DNA from: Ruminococcus sp. Marseille-P6503
GTDB taxonomy: Bacteria; Bacillota; Clostridia; Oscillospirales; Ruminococcaceae
DNA length: 64,000 bases
Reading direction: 5' to 3'
Assembly: GCF_900604945.1 (NCBI RefSeq)
Contig: NZ_UWPB01000001.1
Location: 868,001-932,000 of the forward strand
Below are positions 49,249 to 58,976 of the stretch, in pieces (the stretch's first letter is position 1; every line of letters starts with the position of its first letter). The notes below the pieces were generated by a model. It was given only the letters and a program-made list of their open reading frames with translations, ran no database searches and had not been told where the DNA came from. Made by a program: the position numbers and the translations under genes.

Positions 49249-50383
49249 GTTTGAATATTTTTACGGCACTCAGGCTCAGCAATATGCGTTTTATATGCTT
49301 CCGCAAGTTCTTTTCACTGAAGAAAAATTCAGAGTGCTGTCAACTGATGCTAAAGTGCTTTATTCGCTTCTGCTTGCTCGTGCCAGTCTTTCACAGCGCA
49401 ATTCAGAAACTTTTCAAGATGATGATGGAAAAACTTATGTTTTTTTCAAGCGTGAAGATGTTCTTTACTATTTACAATGCACTAAAGAAAAATCAGCAGA
49501 ATATTTTAGAGAATTAGATGATATTGGATTGATAGAACGCAAAAGACAAGGTCAAGGAAAGCCGGTAAAAATTTATGTAAAGCAATTCTATAAAGATGAT
49601 GAAAGTGTAAAAGATGACCAAGGTCATGGAATTGCAGACGTCAAGAAGTCTGCAATTCCAGACGTCAAGAAGTCTGCAAATTCAGACATCAAGAAGTCTG
49701 CAAATCCAGACATCAAGAAGTCTGCAATTCCAGACGTCAAGAAGTCTGTAAATCCAGACGTCAAGAAGTCTGCAAATCCGGACGTCAAGAAGTCTGCAAA
49801 TCCGGACGTCAAGAAGTCTGCAAATCCGGACGTCAAGAAGTCTGCAAATCCAGACACTATATATAAAGAGATAGATATAAAGAGTGAATATAAATCTTCA
49901 TCATCAATCTTTGATAAGATAAATAAGAATTTGCAGAAAATTGAAAATGATGATACGAAGACGATGACGATCAACGACGTAAAAAGGCAAATTTGTTATG
50001 AAAGTTTATCTGCAAAATACAGCAATGAAAAACTTGATTATATTTGCGAAGTCATTTACTCAGTGCTTACAGATCTATCTCGCAGACAGTACACTGTTAT
50101 GTCCGTTAAGATTTCTGCATCTGTTATGCGAAAAAAATTTTTATTGCTGCGTAAAGATCATATTGAATTTGTACTCAGTCAAGTTGAGAAGCAACTGAAT
50201 GAAAAAAATAATTCAATAAGCAATATGCAGAGTTATTTTATTTCATGCCTATACAACTCAATCACACTATTAGCCTTTTACGATGTACGCAAACCTTCGT
50301 ATGATCTTGAAGAATGGGAACGTTATGCACTGAATAATAATCCGTTCAAAAAAAATATTCAAGAGGAGCGATTGAATGAATAA
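49238..50383 (+). CDS. RepA_N-like replication initiator
   Basis: 381 residues. The N-terminal ~120 (FYMLPQVLFTEEKFRVLSTD, AKVLYSLLLARASLS, YYLQCTKEKSAEYFRELDDI) form the winged-helix domain of Firmicutes RepA_N/'replication initiator A' proteins. Residues ~134-205 are nine 8-residue repeats (consensus DVKKSANP). A helical C-terminal domain follows. In RepA_N plasmids the origin lies inside the gene, so the repeat DNA may be iterons. It would allow replication of the excised circle. Confidence 0.78.
   Translation: MGYKFEYFYGTQAQQYAFYMLPQVLFTEEKFRVLSTDAKVLYSLLLARASLSQRNSETFQDDDGKTYVFFKREDVLYYLQCTKEKSAEYFRELDDIGLIERKRQGQGKPVKIYVKQFYKDDESVKDDQGHGIADVKKSAIPDVKKSANSDIKKSANPDIKKSAIPDVKKSVNPDVKKSANPDVKKSANPDVKKSANPDVKKSANPDTIYKEIDIKSEYKSSSSIFDKINKNLQKIENDDTKTMTINDVKRQICYESLSAKYSNEKLDYICEVIYSVLTDLSRRQYTVMSVKISASVMRKKFLLLRKDHIEFVLSQVEKQLNEKNNSISNMQSYFISCLYNSITLLAFYDVRKPSYDLEEWERYALNNNPFKKNIQEERLNE
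49637..49852 (+). repeat. Nine tandem 24-bp repeats inside the initiator gene
   Basis: Units of GACGTCAAGAAGTCTGCAAA plus TCCA/TCCG, in frame (8 codons each), with a few substitutions. Consecutive units place GCAGAC and GTCTGC in inverted order around the unit start, so each junction can form a short hairpin. They are candidate initiator-binding iterons. Confidence 0.9.
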
Positions 50384-50882
50384 TGATAATGTTAATCGTA
50401 ACATTGGTCGAAATATTTTGACAATTGTTGTAAGTGCGCAAGATTTTACAGTCCACGTTTTTAAAAAAACAGCAAGAGATTTTTTGAATAATTTTCAAAA
50501 TAAAAGTTATAGTCCAAAAGCTGGGAAAAGTAGATTAACTGATTTTCTCAGTACGGGAGCTGTTCTTGAAAATCAAGAAATTTCTGCTGATATTGCTCAT
50601 GGCTTTGATAAATATGCAAGAAAAAACAATATTCAGTATGCATTACAAGCGACACAAAAGAGAAATAACAACGGCAAACGTATATATGTCCTTTATTTTA
50701 AATCACGAGATGTTGATTCACTTAATAAAGCTATGAAGCAGTATATATCATCTCGTGAAAAAGATAAGGGTAAAAAATCCATTCGAAAAAGCATTGAGAA
50801 AAAACAACAAATTGAGCGCAACCTCCGTTCTGATATTACTCGCGATAAAGTGATGAATAAAGGAAAGGATAGAGTTTTATAA
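50376..50882 (+). CDS. PcfB/DUF3801 family conjugation protein
   Basis: 168 residues. The pattern KTARDFLNNF, then AGKSRLTDFL, then GFDKYARKNNIQYALQ and LYFKSRDVDSLNKAMKQYI matches PcfB-type proteins encoded directly before VirD4 in Tn1549-like elements. PcfB works with the relaxase and the coupling protein. It overlaps both neighbours by a few bases. Confidence 0.8.
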   Translation: MNNDNVNRNIGRNILTIVVSAQDFTVHVFKKTARDFLNNFQNKSYSPKAGKSRLTDFLSTGAVLENQEISADIAHGFDKYARKNNIQYALQATQKRNNNGKRIYVLYFKSRDVDSLNKAMKQYISSREKDKGKKSIRKSIEKKQQIERNLRSDITRDKVMNKGKDRVL

Positions 50883-52708
50883 TGCAACACAAAAAGTTAT
50901 TTCTTTTGCAAAATTTGCCTGTAATATTTGTATTTTACTTTGCAAATCGTTTTTTTGAAGTGTACAATTTGACGGTAGGCGGGGACTTTATCGACAAAAC
51001 AATAGCAGCACTAATTTTTTTGCCAAATTACATAATTCAGTTTCCGTTTCATCTAAGCTTTAAACCATTAGATCTATTCTATACCGTTATTGTATGTGTA
51101 TTAGTTAAATTATTGCTGATATACAAAAAGACAACTGCCAAAAAATATCGCAGCGGCAAGGAGTATGGATCAGCCTCGTGGGCAACAGAAAAAGACAATA
51201 AAAAGTTTGTTGATAAAGACCCTTACAATAATATTCTTCTGTCTGCTACAGAAAAATTAAGCCTTAACAATCGACCTAAAAATTTTTTGTATGCAAGAAA
51301 CAAGAATATTATGGTAATAGGCTCATCTGGTGCACAAAAAACGCGAGGTCTGGTTGAGCCAAACATCATGCAAATGTTCAGCTCATATGTAGTAACTGAT
51401 ACAAAAGGTACAACGCTAAGCAACTGTGGTAAAATGCTGAAATACAAAGGCGGATATAGAATTAAGTGCTTAAATCTTGTAGATTTCTCAAAATCAATGC
51501 ATTATAATCCATTTGTTTACATAAAAAAACAGACGGATATTTTAAAGCTTGCAAGAGCAATTGTAGAAAACACAAAAGGAGAAGGAGAAAAGCCTGATTT
51601 TTGGACAAAAGCAGAAATTTTGCTTTATTGCGCATTAATAGGCTATATCTGGTTTGAAGCTCCCGAAGAAGAAAAAAATTTTGAAACGTTGTTGCTCATG
51701 CTTGATTCATCAGAAGTAAGAGAGGATGATGACGAATTTGAAAATGCGATTGATATGCTTTTTAACGATCTTGAAGAAGAAAATCCAAAGCATTATGCTG
51801 TACGGCAGTACAAAAAATATAAGCTTGCTGCTGGTAAAACAGCAAAATCGATACTAATTTCATGTGGTGCAAGACTTGCTCCTTTTGATATAGACGAAGT
51901 ACGAGAGTTATTGAGCTATGATGAACTTGAACTTGATACGCTTGGTGATCGGAAAACCGCTTTATTTGTTATAATAGACGATACCGACGACACCTTTAAT
52001 TTCATTGCAGCTCTTATGTATACGCAGCTTTTTAATTTACTGTGCAATAAAGCTTATAACAATGGAGGAAGATTAAAAATCCCTGTATATTGTATTCTTG
52101 ATGAATTTGCAAATATAGGTAAAATTCCGAAATTTGAAAAGCTTATAGCTGTGCTGCGAAGCAGAGAAATTGCCGCAATGATTATTTTGCAGTCCCTAGC
52201 CCAACTCAAACCAATTTATGGCGATCATACTGAAACTATTGTAGGAAACTGTGATACTACAATATTTCTTGGCGGCGGTGAACCATCCACTCTGAAACAA
52301 ATGTCCGAGTTGTTAGGGAAAGAAACCATTGATTTATATAATCATACAGTGACAAAGGGTCAAAATCCTTCTGCTACAACTAATTATCAGAAAACAGGTA
52401 AAGAACTTATGGCACAAAATGAATTATTTGAAATGCCAAATAATCGATGTATCATCCGGATGCGTGGTGTAAAACCATTTTATTCATTTAAATATGATAT
52501 AACAAAACACGTCAATTATGAATTTCATGCCGGATCCAATTCAAAAAATGAGTTTCATATTGAAAAGTATTTAAACGTCCGTCTGAATGTTCAAACTGAT
52601 GATAATTTCACAGTTGTAAGTACAACAGATTATGATGAAAATATTCCTGAATACTACGATGATGATGACATTGTAGATTTTGTTGAAGATGAAAATATTA
52701 CGCAATAA
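50882..52708 (+). CDS. VirD4/TraG-type coupling protein
   Basis: A 608-residue type IV coupling ATPase. Two TM helices (~15-35, ~60-80) are followed by the ATPase domain. Walker A reads GSSGAQKTRG near 140: the Gly before the Lys is replaced by Gln, leaving GAQKT. Walker B ILDEFANIGKIPKF and the SLAQLKPIYG segment are normal. An acidic C-terminal tail (DDDDIVDFVEDEN) follows. It connects the relaxosome to the secretion channel. Confidence 0.92.
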   Translation: MQHKKLFLLQNLPVIFVFYFANRFFEVYNLTVGGDFIDKTIAALIFLPNYIIQFPFHLSFKPLDLFYTVIVCVLVKLLLIYKKTTAKKYRSGKEYGSASWATEKDNKKFVDKDPYNNILLSATEKLSLNNRPKNFLYARNKNIMVIGSSGAQKTRGLVEPNIMQMFSSYVVTDTKGTTLSNCGKMLKYKGGYRIKCLNLVDFSKSMHYNPFVYIKKQTDILKLARAIVENTKGEGEKPDFWTKAEILLYCALIGYIWFEAPEEEKNFETLLLMLDSSEVREDDDEFENAIDMLFNDLEEENPKHYAVRQYKKYKLAAGKTAKSILISCGARLAPFDIDEVRELLSYDELELDTLGDRKTALFVIIDDTDDTFNFIAALMYTQLFNLLCNKAYNNGGRLKIPVYCILDEFANIGKIPKFEKLIAVLRSREIAAMIILQSLAQLKPIYGDHTETIVGNCDTTIFLGGGEPSTLKQMSELLGKETIDLYNHTVTKGQNPSATTNYQKTGKELMAQNELFEMPNNRCIIRMRGVKPFYSFKYDITKHVNYEFHAGSNSKNEFHIEKYLNVRLNVQTDDNFTVVSTTDYDENIPEYYDDDDIVDFVEDENITQ

Positions 52709-52727
52709 AATGGAGGTAAAGTTAATT

Positions 52728-52991
52728 ATGAAAACATCAATTTTTAAAACTTTAGCAGCAACAACCAATCCTGGTGTTTCTTTCTTTTCTGAAGGAGTTG
52801 CTGTTTTACAATCAGGTATATATGTTTTAGCAGCAATAGCACTTGTTGTCGGTATTGTCAATTTTGCTGACTCTTTTGGTGACGGAAGTCCAGGTGCAAA
52901 AAAATTAGCGATTGGAGGCATATCATCTGCCGTTTTGCTTTTTTTGGTAGGATATAAACTTGTACCGTCTCTGACTGCATTTTTCAACTGA
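52728..52991 (+). CDS. Maff2-like small membrane protein of the conjugation channel
   Basis: 87 residues with two TM helices around DSFGDGSPGAKKLAIGG, the Maff2 signature (N/D-G-x-PGAK). Genes of this kind lie between virD4 and virB6/trbL in Tn1549-like elements and may be the VirB2-like pilin counterpart. The ATG at 52728 follows ATGGAGG. Confidence 0.82.
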   Translation: MKTSIFKTLAATTNPGVSFFSEGVAVLQSGIYVLAAIALVVGIVNFADSFGDGSPGAKKLAIGGISSAVLLFLVGYKLVPSLTAFFN

Positions 52992-53005
52992 TGAGGTAAC
53001 TATTT

Positions 53006-53950
53006 ATGATTGAAGATTTTTTTGACTCAATAGTCGACTGGTTTAAGGAGCTTTTAGTAGGTTTTGTCGAGAGTGCTCTAAAATCCTCTTTAAACAGTGT
53101 CGATGACGTAGTAGGAATCGTCGGAAATCAGGTTTCACAATCTCCAGAAACATGGAACTCAGATATTTTTGTTATGATGAAAGGTATATCTGATAACGTT
53201 GTTTTACCTGTTGCAACTATGCTTTTTACATTTCTTGTATTGTATGATTTTATACAATTGTTAGTTGAAAAAAACAACTTTAAAGAAGTTGATTATCAAC
53301 AGGTTATTTTTTTCGTAGGCAGAACGGCGTTCGGACTATATGTATTGAATGGAACAATGACAATAGTCACTGGATTATTCAGAGTAGGAGCATGGATTGC
53401 AGAAAAAACGGTAGGATACCTTTCAGCTGAGTCTATTGCTTCCGTTTTTCCTAGTGATTTAGATATATTAACTAATCTTGACGTTTCAGATTTACTACTT
53501 TTACTGCTATTGTCCGGACTTATGAACATTGTAACAATGGCTATCGTTATTTGTATTTACATCGTACTTTATGGGCGTATGATAGAGATTTACATATACA
53601 TAGCATCATCAACAATACCGATGTCAACAATGGTTTGCCGTGAAATAGGTGAAACGGGAAAAAACTTTATAAAAGCAGTTTTTGCTCTGGCATTACAAGG
53701 ATTTATGATAATAGTGTGTGTGGCAATTTACTATGCGCTTGTTTTAAATCTTGCCGGAACGTTATCATTAACGCCTGATATACCTGAAAATGTTGATCCA
53801 ACGTTAGGTTGGATTTATACTTTGAGTGATGAGAAAATAATGGCAGCTATTCGCAATGCAATAATTCAAGTCATAGTGATGGGCATTGTTCTTTGCTTCA
53901 CATTATTCAAAACATCAACAATTTCAAAATCTATTCTTAATGCCCATTAA
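53006..53950 (+). CDS. VirB6/TrbL-like channel protein
   Basis: 314 residues with about six TM helices and an N-terminal amphipathic region (DSIVDWFKELLVGFVESALK). This is the form of the CD0411/TrbL-like inner channel component in Gram-positive conjugation systems. It lies between Maff2 and VirB4 as expected. GATGAGG precedes the ATG. Confidence 0.85.
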   Translation: MIEDFFDSIVDWFKELLVGFVESALKSSLNSVDDVVGIVGNQVSQSPETWNSDIFVMMKGISDNVVLPVATMLFTFLVLYDFIQLLVEKNNFKEVDYQQVIFFVGRTAFGLYVLNGTMTIVTGLFRVGAWIAEKTVGYLSAESIASVFPSDLDILTNLDVSDLLLLLLLSGLMNIVTMAIVICIYIVLYGRMIEIYIYIASSTIPMSTMVCREIGETGKNFIKAVFALALQGFMIIVCVAIYYALVLNLAGTLSLTPDIPENVDPTLGWIYTLSDEKIMAAIRNAIIQVIVMGIVLCFTLFKTSTISKSILNAH

Positions 53951-53961
53951 AAGGAGGAAAT

Positions 53962-56727
53962 ATGGCATATGTAAGAATTCCACGGGAAATTAATGAAATA
54001 ACCGAAAGAGCCGTTTGGAAATTCTCTAAAAGGCAAACAATTTTTGTTGCCATTGGCGGAGCATTAGGTTTTCTTATATATCACATTGTATATAAAATAA
54101 GCGGCAACACGCAATCGGCTATTTATTCAACTTTTTTTGCCTTTCTTCCATTCGTACTGTTTGGATTTTATAAACCTAATGGTTTGAACTTTGAGATTTA
54201 TCTGAAAAATCTTATTCTTTATAAGAAAAAGCCCCGTGAAAGATATTATAAAACAACAAATACCTATGAGCAGCTTCATCGAACATATTTGTTTAATGAG
54301 GAGATGATTGAACTGAAAAAATTAAAAAGAGAAAACCCTGAAAACAGCGCAATTTATGATGATTATTATAAGCGACAGCTTGCTCAGCTGCAGAAAAAAG
54401 ATAGGATTCCACGAAGTGTACAGGATTCTATACCTTTTATCGAAATGTACCGTAACGGCGTATGCAAAGTTGCTGACGGTTATTATTCAAAAACAATAAG
54501 TTTCGGTGATATAAACTATCAGCTTGCACAAAATGAAATTCGTGTATCAATATTCGATGATTATTGCCGGCTGATTAACAGCTTTGGAGAAAATGTAAAT
54601 CTTCAGCTGACACTTATAAGCAGATCATCGAGTACAAATGAATTTAAAGATTATCTTAACGTCAGTTCCAAAGACGATGAATTCAAAGAGGTTCGCAGCG
54701 AATATTTTAATTTTTTGCGTGATACTTTAGAAAAAGGTACTAACATCGTTCGGGAAAAGTATTTGACATTTGGAATTAAAGCAGAAACGAAGAAAAAAGC
54801 TGTTCCTCTTTTAGAGCAGATAGAAAGTTCTGTTAATATGAATTTTTCACGAATGGGTGTTAATACTTACGCCCAAGACGGACGAGATCGCTTGAAATCT
54901 ATTTATGAAATTTTCCATATTAAAGATAAAAAGAATTTTATTTTCGATTGGAAATTAAAGACCGAAAGTGGACTGTCTACTAAGGATTTTATTGCTCCGA
55001 ATTCGCTGTATTTTGATAAAAACTGCGTACAAATCGGAGATATTTATGCTGCTGTTTATGGCTTTAATCTTGCGGCTTCAGACCTTTCAGATGAAATGCT
55101 GTCAAAAATTCTTAATATTGATAACAACATTGTATTTAATATTCATTTTCATGTTGTAAATACAGTTAAAGCAAAGCGCATTATAAAGCGTAAAAAATCT
55201 GCATTAGGACAAAAGAAAATTGACGAACAGCAACGAGCAACAGAACGCGGCTATGATATTGACATTTTGCCTACGGATTTAACAGCTTTTGAAGAAGAAA
55301 CAGACTTCTTTCTTGAAAGTCTTCAATCCAGAAACGAAAAAATGATAATTGCAACAATAACGGTTACGCTGTTTGAACGTAATATGAAACGGTTAGAAAG
55401 ATTGTATAACGAACTTAACTCTATAGTTCTTGAAAACAGTTGTGAACTCTATTCTCTTGATTATCTCCAAGAGAACGGTTTAATGTCTTCCCTGCCGCTG
55501 GGATACAATAGTATTCCTCAGACCCGTACACTTACAACATCGTCTTTAGCGGTATTTGTTCCTTTTGTGTCTCAAGAAATATTTCAGCCTAGTGGAATTT
55601 ATTATGGGGTAAACGCTAAATCAAAAAATATAATTTTAGCTGATCGAAAGCGGCTGAAAAATCCTAACGGACTGTATATAGGTATTCCTGGTTCAGGTAA
55701 AACATTTGCTGCACAACGAGAGATGATTCATGTATATCTGACTACAGACGATGATATTATAATAAACGATCCTGAAGGTGAATATAAGGACCTTGTCAAA
55801 GAATTTCATGGTCAAGTCATTAACATATCAACTAAGAGCAATCAGTATATAAACCCACTTGACATTAATGATAACTATTCTGACGATGGTGATCCGCTGT
55901 CACTTAAAACTGATTTCATTTTATCCTTTATGGAATTGGTTATCGGCGGTAAATTTGGTTTGACTCCAGCTGAAAAGTCTGTTATTGACCGATGCATTAG
56001 TAAATGTTATGAAAAATATTTCAAAGACCCTAAGCCTGAAAATGTGCCTATTTTGGGTGACTTGTACGAAATACTTAAGGCTTCACCTGAAGAAGCGGCT
56101 CATAACGCAGCTTCTGCATTAGAAATTTATGTTTCCGGCTCACTAAAAATATTCAATCACAGAACTAATGTTGATATGCATAATAGATTTATTTGTTTTG
56201 ACATAAAAGACTTAGGTAAGCAGCTAAAAAAGGTTGCTATGCTAATTATTCAAGATTTTGTATGGGGCAAAGTTTCAGAAAACAGAAGTAAACGTAAATT
56301 TACATGGTTTTATCAGGATGAATTTCATCTCTTATTTAGAGATGAGCTCACAGCTCAGTTTTCTTCTGAAATATACAAACGATTCAGAAAATGGGCTGGT
56401 ATTCCGACCGGAATAACTCAAAATGTAAATGAGTTGTTGACTTCAAGCGAAATTGAGAACATATTCGGCAATTCGCCGTTTGTTTATCTTCTCCAGTTGT
56501 CTGCTGCTGATAGACAGCTTGTTGCTCAGCTTAAAGGAATATCTGATGAACAGCTAAAATATTTAGAAGGATCTGCTGAGCAAACTGTAGGAAATTCAGA
56601 AGTCAGATCATCAGCGCAAGGTCTTATCTGTTTTGATAAAACAATTATTCCTTTTGAAGATTCTTTCCCTCGTGACACAAAATTATATAAACTCATGACA
56701 TCTAAGCCGCAAGAGGCTATTGTATAG
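53962..56727 (+). CDS. PrgI-VirB4 fusion ATPase
   Basis: 921 residues. An N-terminal PrgI-type membrane domain (VRIPREINEITERAVWKFSK and two TM helices, ~30-75) is fused to a VirB4 ATPase. Walker A is GIPGSGKTF (~572), Walker B FTWFYQDEFHLLF (~780), and a PTGITQNV region follows. VirB4 powers channel assembly and substrate transfer. PrgI is a separate gene in many elements, so the fusion is notable. GGAGG precedes the ATG. Confidence 0.93.
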   Translation: MAYVRIPREINEITERAVWKFSKRQTIFVAIGGALGFLIYHIVYKISGNTQSAIYSTFFAFLPFVLFGFYKPNGLNFEIYLKNLILYKKKPRERYYKTTNTYEQLHRTYLFNEEMIELKKLKRENPENSAIYDDYYKRQLAQLQKKDRIPRSVQDSIPFIEMYRNGVCKVADGYYSKTISFGDINYQLAQNEIRVSIFDDYCRLINSFGENVNLQLTLISRSSSTNEFKDYLNVSSKDDEFKEVRSEYFNFLRDTLEKGTNIVREKYLTFGIKAETKKKAVPLLEQIESSVNMNFSRMGVNTYAQDGRDRLKSIYEIFHIKDKKNFIFDWKLKTESGLSTKDFIAPNSLYFDKNCVQIGDIYAAVYGFNLAASDLSDEMLSKILNIDNNIVFNIHFHVVNTVKAKRIIKRKKSALGQKKIDEQQRATERGYDIDILPTDLTAFEEETDFFLESLQSRNEKMIIATITVTLFERNMKRLERLYNELNSIVLENSCELYSLDYLQENGLMSSLPLGYNSIPQTRTLTTSSLAVFVPFVSQEIFQPSGIYYGVNAKSKNIILADRKRLKNPNGLYIGIPGSGKTFAAQREMIHVYLTTDDDIIINDPEGEYKDLVKEFHGQVINISTKSNQYINPLDINDNYSDDGDPLSLKTDFILSFMELVIGGKFGLTPAEKSVIDRCISKCYEKYFKDPKPENVPILGDLYEILKASPEEAAHNAASALEIYVSGSLKIFNHRTNVDMHNRFICFDIKDLGKQLKKVAMLIIQDFVWGKVSENRSKRKFTWFYQDEFHLLFRDELTAQFSSEIYKRFRKWAGIPTGITQNVNELLTSSEIENIFGNSPFVYLLQLSAADRQLVAQLKGISDEQLKYLEGSAEQTVGNSEVRSSAQGLICFDKTIIPFEDSFPRDTKLYKLMTSKPQEAIV

Positions 56728-56738
56728 GTTGTGATATT

Positions 56739-58712
56739 TTGAAAGATACTGAAAAATTACACCAAAAAGCGCAGGTCTTACAAGAAAGGATGGACAAACA
56801 AGAGACCAAAGCTGTAAAAAAAGTCTCCAGAACTCAATTCAGACTGCCTAAACAGGTATTAGAAAATCAGCTGTACCGAAAGCGTTATGAAATGGAACAG
56901 GAGGATACATCTTTTCAAACTGCCAGCAAGTCAGCAGCTGCGCTTCAAATCGTCAGTAAAGAGCTTAAAGGCTGGAAAAATGATAAAATAAAAAAATACA
57001 AGATACTGCACATTGAAAAACTCGAATCCAAAGCATTATCAAAAGAATCAAAAAATAATCCTTTGGATTCAATTGAGTTTTCACAGCTAAAAAGCGAATT
57101 AAAAGCTAAACGTGAAAAAACCCAAGTCCGTTCTTTATCTGATTTAAGAATCAGGTATCACGAAGCTGCAATGCCAAGCAGAAAAAGAACACAGACTGTG
57201 CGCTATAGGGATAGTAATTCTAAAAAAATTGTAACAAAAAAAATATCCTATAAGGTAGATGACTCTGCGTCACTTCACGTAAAACCTCTTTCAACTCGTT
57301 TGATTGGTGCAGGAGCTGAGTCTTTAAGATTTAAATCAGAGCAAGATATAATGTATAATGAAGACGGCAATGCTGCAGCGCAAGCTTCTGTGAAAGCGTT
57401 AAAATTCAGTGAAAGTGGCGCGCAGCGTGCGCTTCATTTTCACAAAAATGAAAAATATAATCATCGTAATAAGAGTCAACAGCTTAAAAAACAGCGTCAG
57501 AAGAAACTTGCACGTAAACGGAATTATAAACAAGCTTATAAATCGCCTGTTAAAAGAACAGCTGCACGGTTTAAAGACTTTACAAAAAAAATTGTCCGCT
57601 CAGCTTACAAAGTAATTTTGCCGATTTTGTTCGTACTTATAATTATTGTTGTTATTTTTTTTATTGTTTCTCAGCTTATTTCGATGATATTTGGTGGTTC
57701 AAGCGGAGCTGCTGGCAACGTTATCCAAAACTATTCATACAACGCTACTGTTGCCGATTATACCGACGCAGTGAATTTCTGGGGACAGTGTGCTGATGAA
57801 TACATGACAGCTTTTAAACATATTCCAGATGTTGTAGAAAACGACGAATGGAGTTGCAGTTACTATAAAGAAATAAAACTAAATGCAATAGATTCATATC
57901 GATTAGCCGCCGTTCTGAGTTGTTTTTTCAATGCTGATGATTTTGAAAACAATCTTGATAAAGTCCATTCCTTTATTAAAGACCTGTTTTATTCACAGTA
58001 TGATATGACCTATAGCGTTGAACAAGAAAACCGTACAATTCAAGTTCAAGAGTTAATCCCCTGCTCTGAGGGTGAAATTTCCAAGCCTTATCCTGACAAT
58101 TGGATAACAGTCGAGGTCATTGAAGATGAAGAAGGTACGCAGTATTATCAAATTACACGAACTGAGGAAACAGTATATAAAAAGCTGCGGTTCGAAATGC
58201 TGTATAACGGCAGCATGGATGAAATAATTCAAAACATCTGCAACAATACCGGTGATGAATCATATTTGGAGAGATATGAAAAACTTATGTTTTCTTATGG
58301 TATGATGTTTATTTATCAGAATCCGTTACGAGAAGATTATCCATCTTCTACAAATTGTCTTGATGATATAATATCAATTCCGGGTCTGACTGTTACATGG
58401 GAAGATGATCAACCATTAACCACTTTTGGTTTGCAGCAAAAATCAAATTCAGGAGATTTGATATATTGCCCTGCAGATGGAACAATTACTGACGTTGGAG
58501 ATGATTTTATCATTGTGAAAACCGCAAATGGTATTAATATACAACTGCAAGGAGTTCAAAATGTGTCAGTTCAGACATCTGCAGAAGTTTATCAGGGAGA
58601 TCAGATAGCGGAAGCGTCAGAGGTACTAACAATTACGATTTATGATGATAATGGGTATTACTATAATCCATTGTATTTAGTAGACAATGGCTGCGTAGCT
58701 ATCTTTTTTTAA
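56739..58712 (+). CDS. CD1107-like wall-spanning conjugation protein
   Basis: 657 residues. A basic cytoplasmic N-terminus (~1-285, Lys/Arg/Gln-rich), one TM (VILPILFVLIIIVVIFFIVS, ~288-310) and a large extracellular part. Relatives usually end in an NlpC/P60 or M23 peptidase. Here the last ~85 residues (PADGTITDVGDDFIIVKTAN, then YNPLYLV) look like an M23 barrel without the HxxxD/HxH metal ligands, so hydrolysis is unlikely. The TTG start follows AGGTTGTG. Confidence 0.75.
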   Translation: MKDTEKLHQKAQVLQERMDKQETKAVKKVSRTQFRLPKQVLENQLYRKRYEMEQEDTSFQTASKSAAALQIVSKELKGWKNDKIKKYKILHIEKLESKALSKESKNNPLDSIEFSQLKSELKAKREKTQVRSLSDLRIRYHEAAMPSRKRTQTVRYRDSNSKKIVTKKISYKVDDSASLHVKPLSTRLIGAGAESLRFKSEQDIMYNEDGNAAAQASVKALKFSESGAQRALHFHKNEKYNHRNKSQQLKKQRQKKLARKRNYKQAYKSPVKRTAARFKDFTKKIVRSAYKVILPILFVLIIIVVIFFIVSQLISMIFGGSSGAAGNVIQNYSYNATVADYTDAVNFWGQCADEYMTAFKHIPDVVENDEWSCSYYKEIKLNAIDSYRLAAVLSCFFNADDFENNLDKVHSFIKDLFYSQYDMTYSVEQENRTIQVQELIPCSEGEISKPYPDNWITVEVIEDEEGTQYYQITRTEETVYKKLRFEMLYNGSMDEIIQNICNNTGDESYLERYEKLMFSYGMMFIYQNPLREDYPSSTNCLDDIISIPGLTVTWEDDQPLTTFGLQQKSNSGDLIYCPADGTITDVGDDFIIVKTANGINIQLQGVQNVSVQTSAEVYQGDQIAEASEVLTITIYDDNGYYYNPLYLVDNGCVAIFF

Positions 58713-58745
58713 GTTCATAAAAATTAATTGAAAAGGAGATTTTTT

Positions 58746-58976
58746 ATGGAAATTAATAAAATTGATGAAATGATCGACAAAAAGGAAAAAAAGATTTCCG
58801 AATTAAAAGAAGAAGTGGCTGCACTGAAAAAGAAACGTGATGAAGCAGAACAACTAAAAATAATGACTCTGCTCAAAGCAAATAATTTGACATATGAAAA
58901 ATTAGTAACAAAGATAAAACTTGATTGGAAAGATGAGGACATAAAAAATGAAAATAAAATTGAAAATGACGCTTAA
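58746..58976 (+). CDS. DUF4315 family protein
   Basis: 76 residues, a charged coiled coil (KKEKKISELKEEVAALKKKR) then a helix-turn (MTLLKANNLTYEKLVTKIKL). The family is a constant neighbour of the transfer genes in Tn1549-like elements; its role is unknown. AAAGGAG lies before the ATG. It overlaps the next gene by 29 bp. Confidence 0.82.
   Translation: MEINKIDEMIDKKEKKISELKEEVAALKKKRDEAEQLKIMTLLKANNLTYEKLVTKIKLDWKDEDIKNENKIENDA

Noticed and set aside
49629-49860. CRISPR-like regular repeats
   Set aside because: Units are 24 bp with no unique spacers, exactly in frame with the initiator gene, and no cas genes are nearby.
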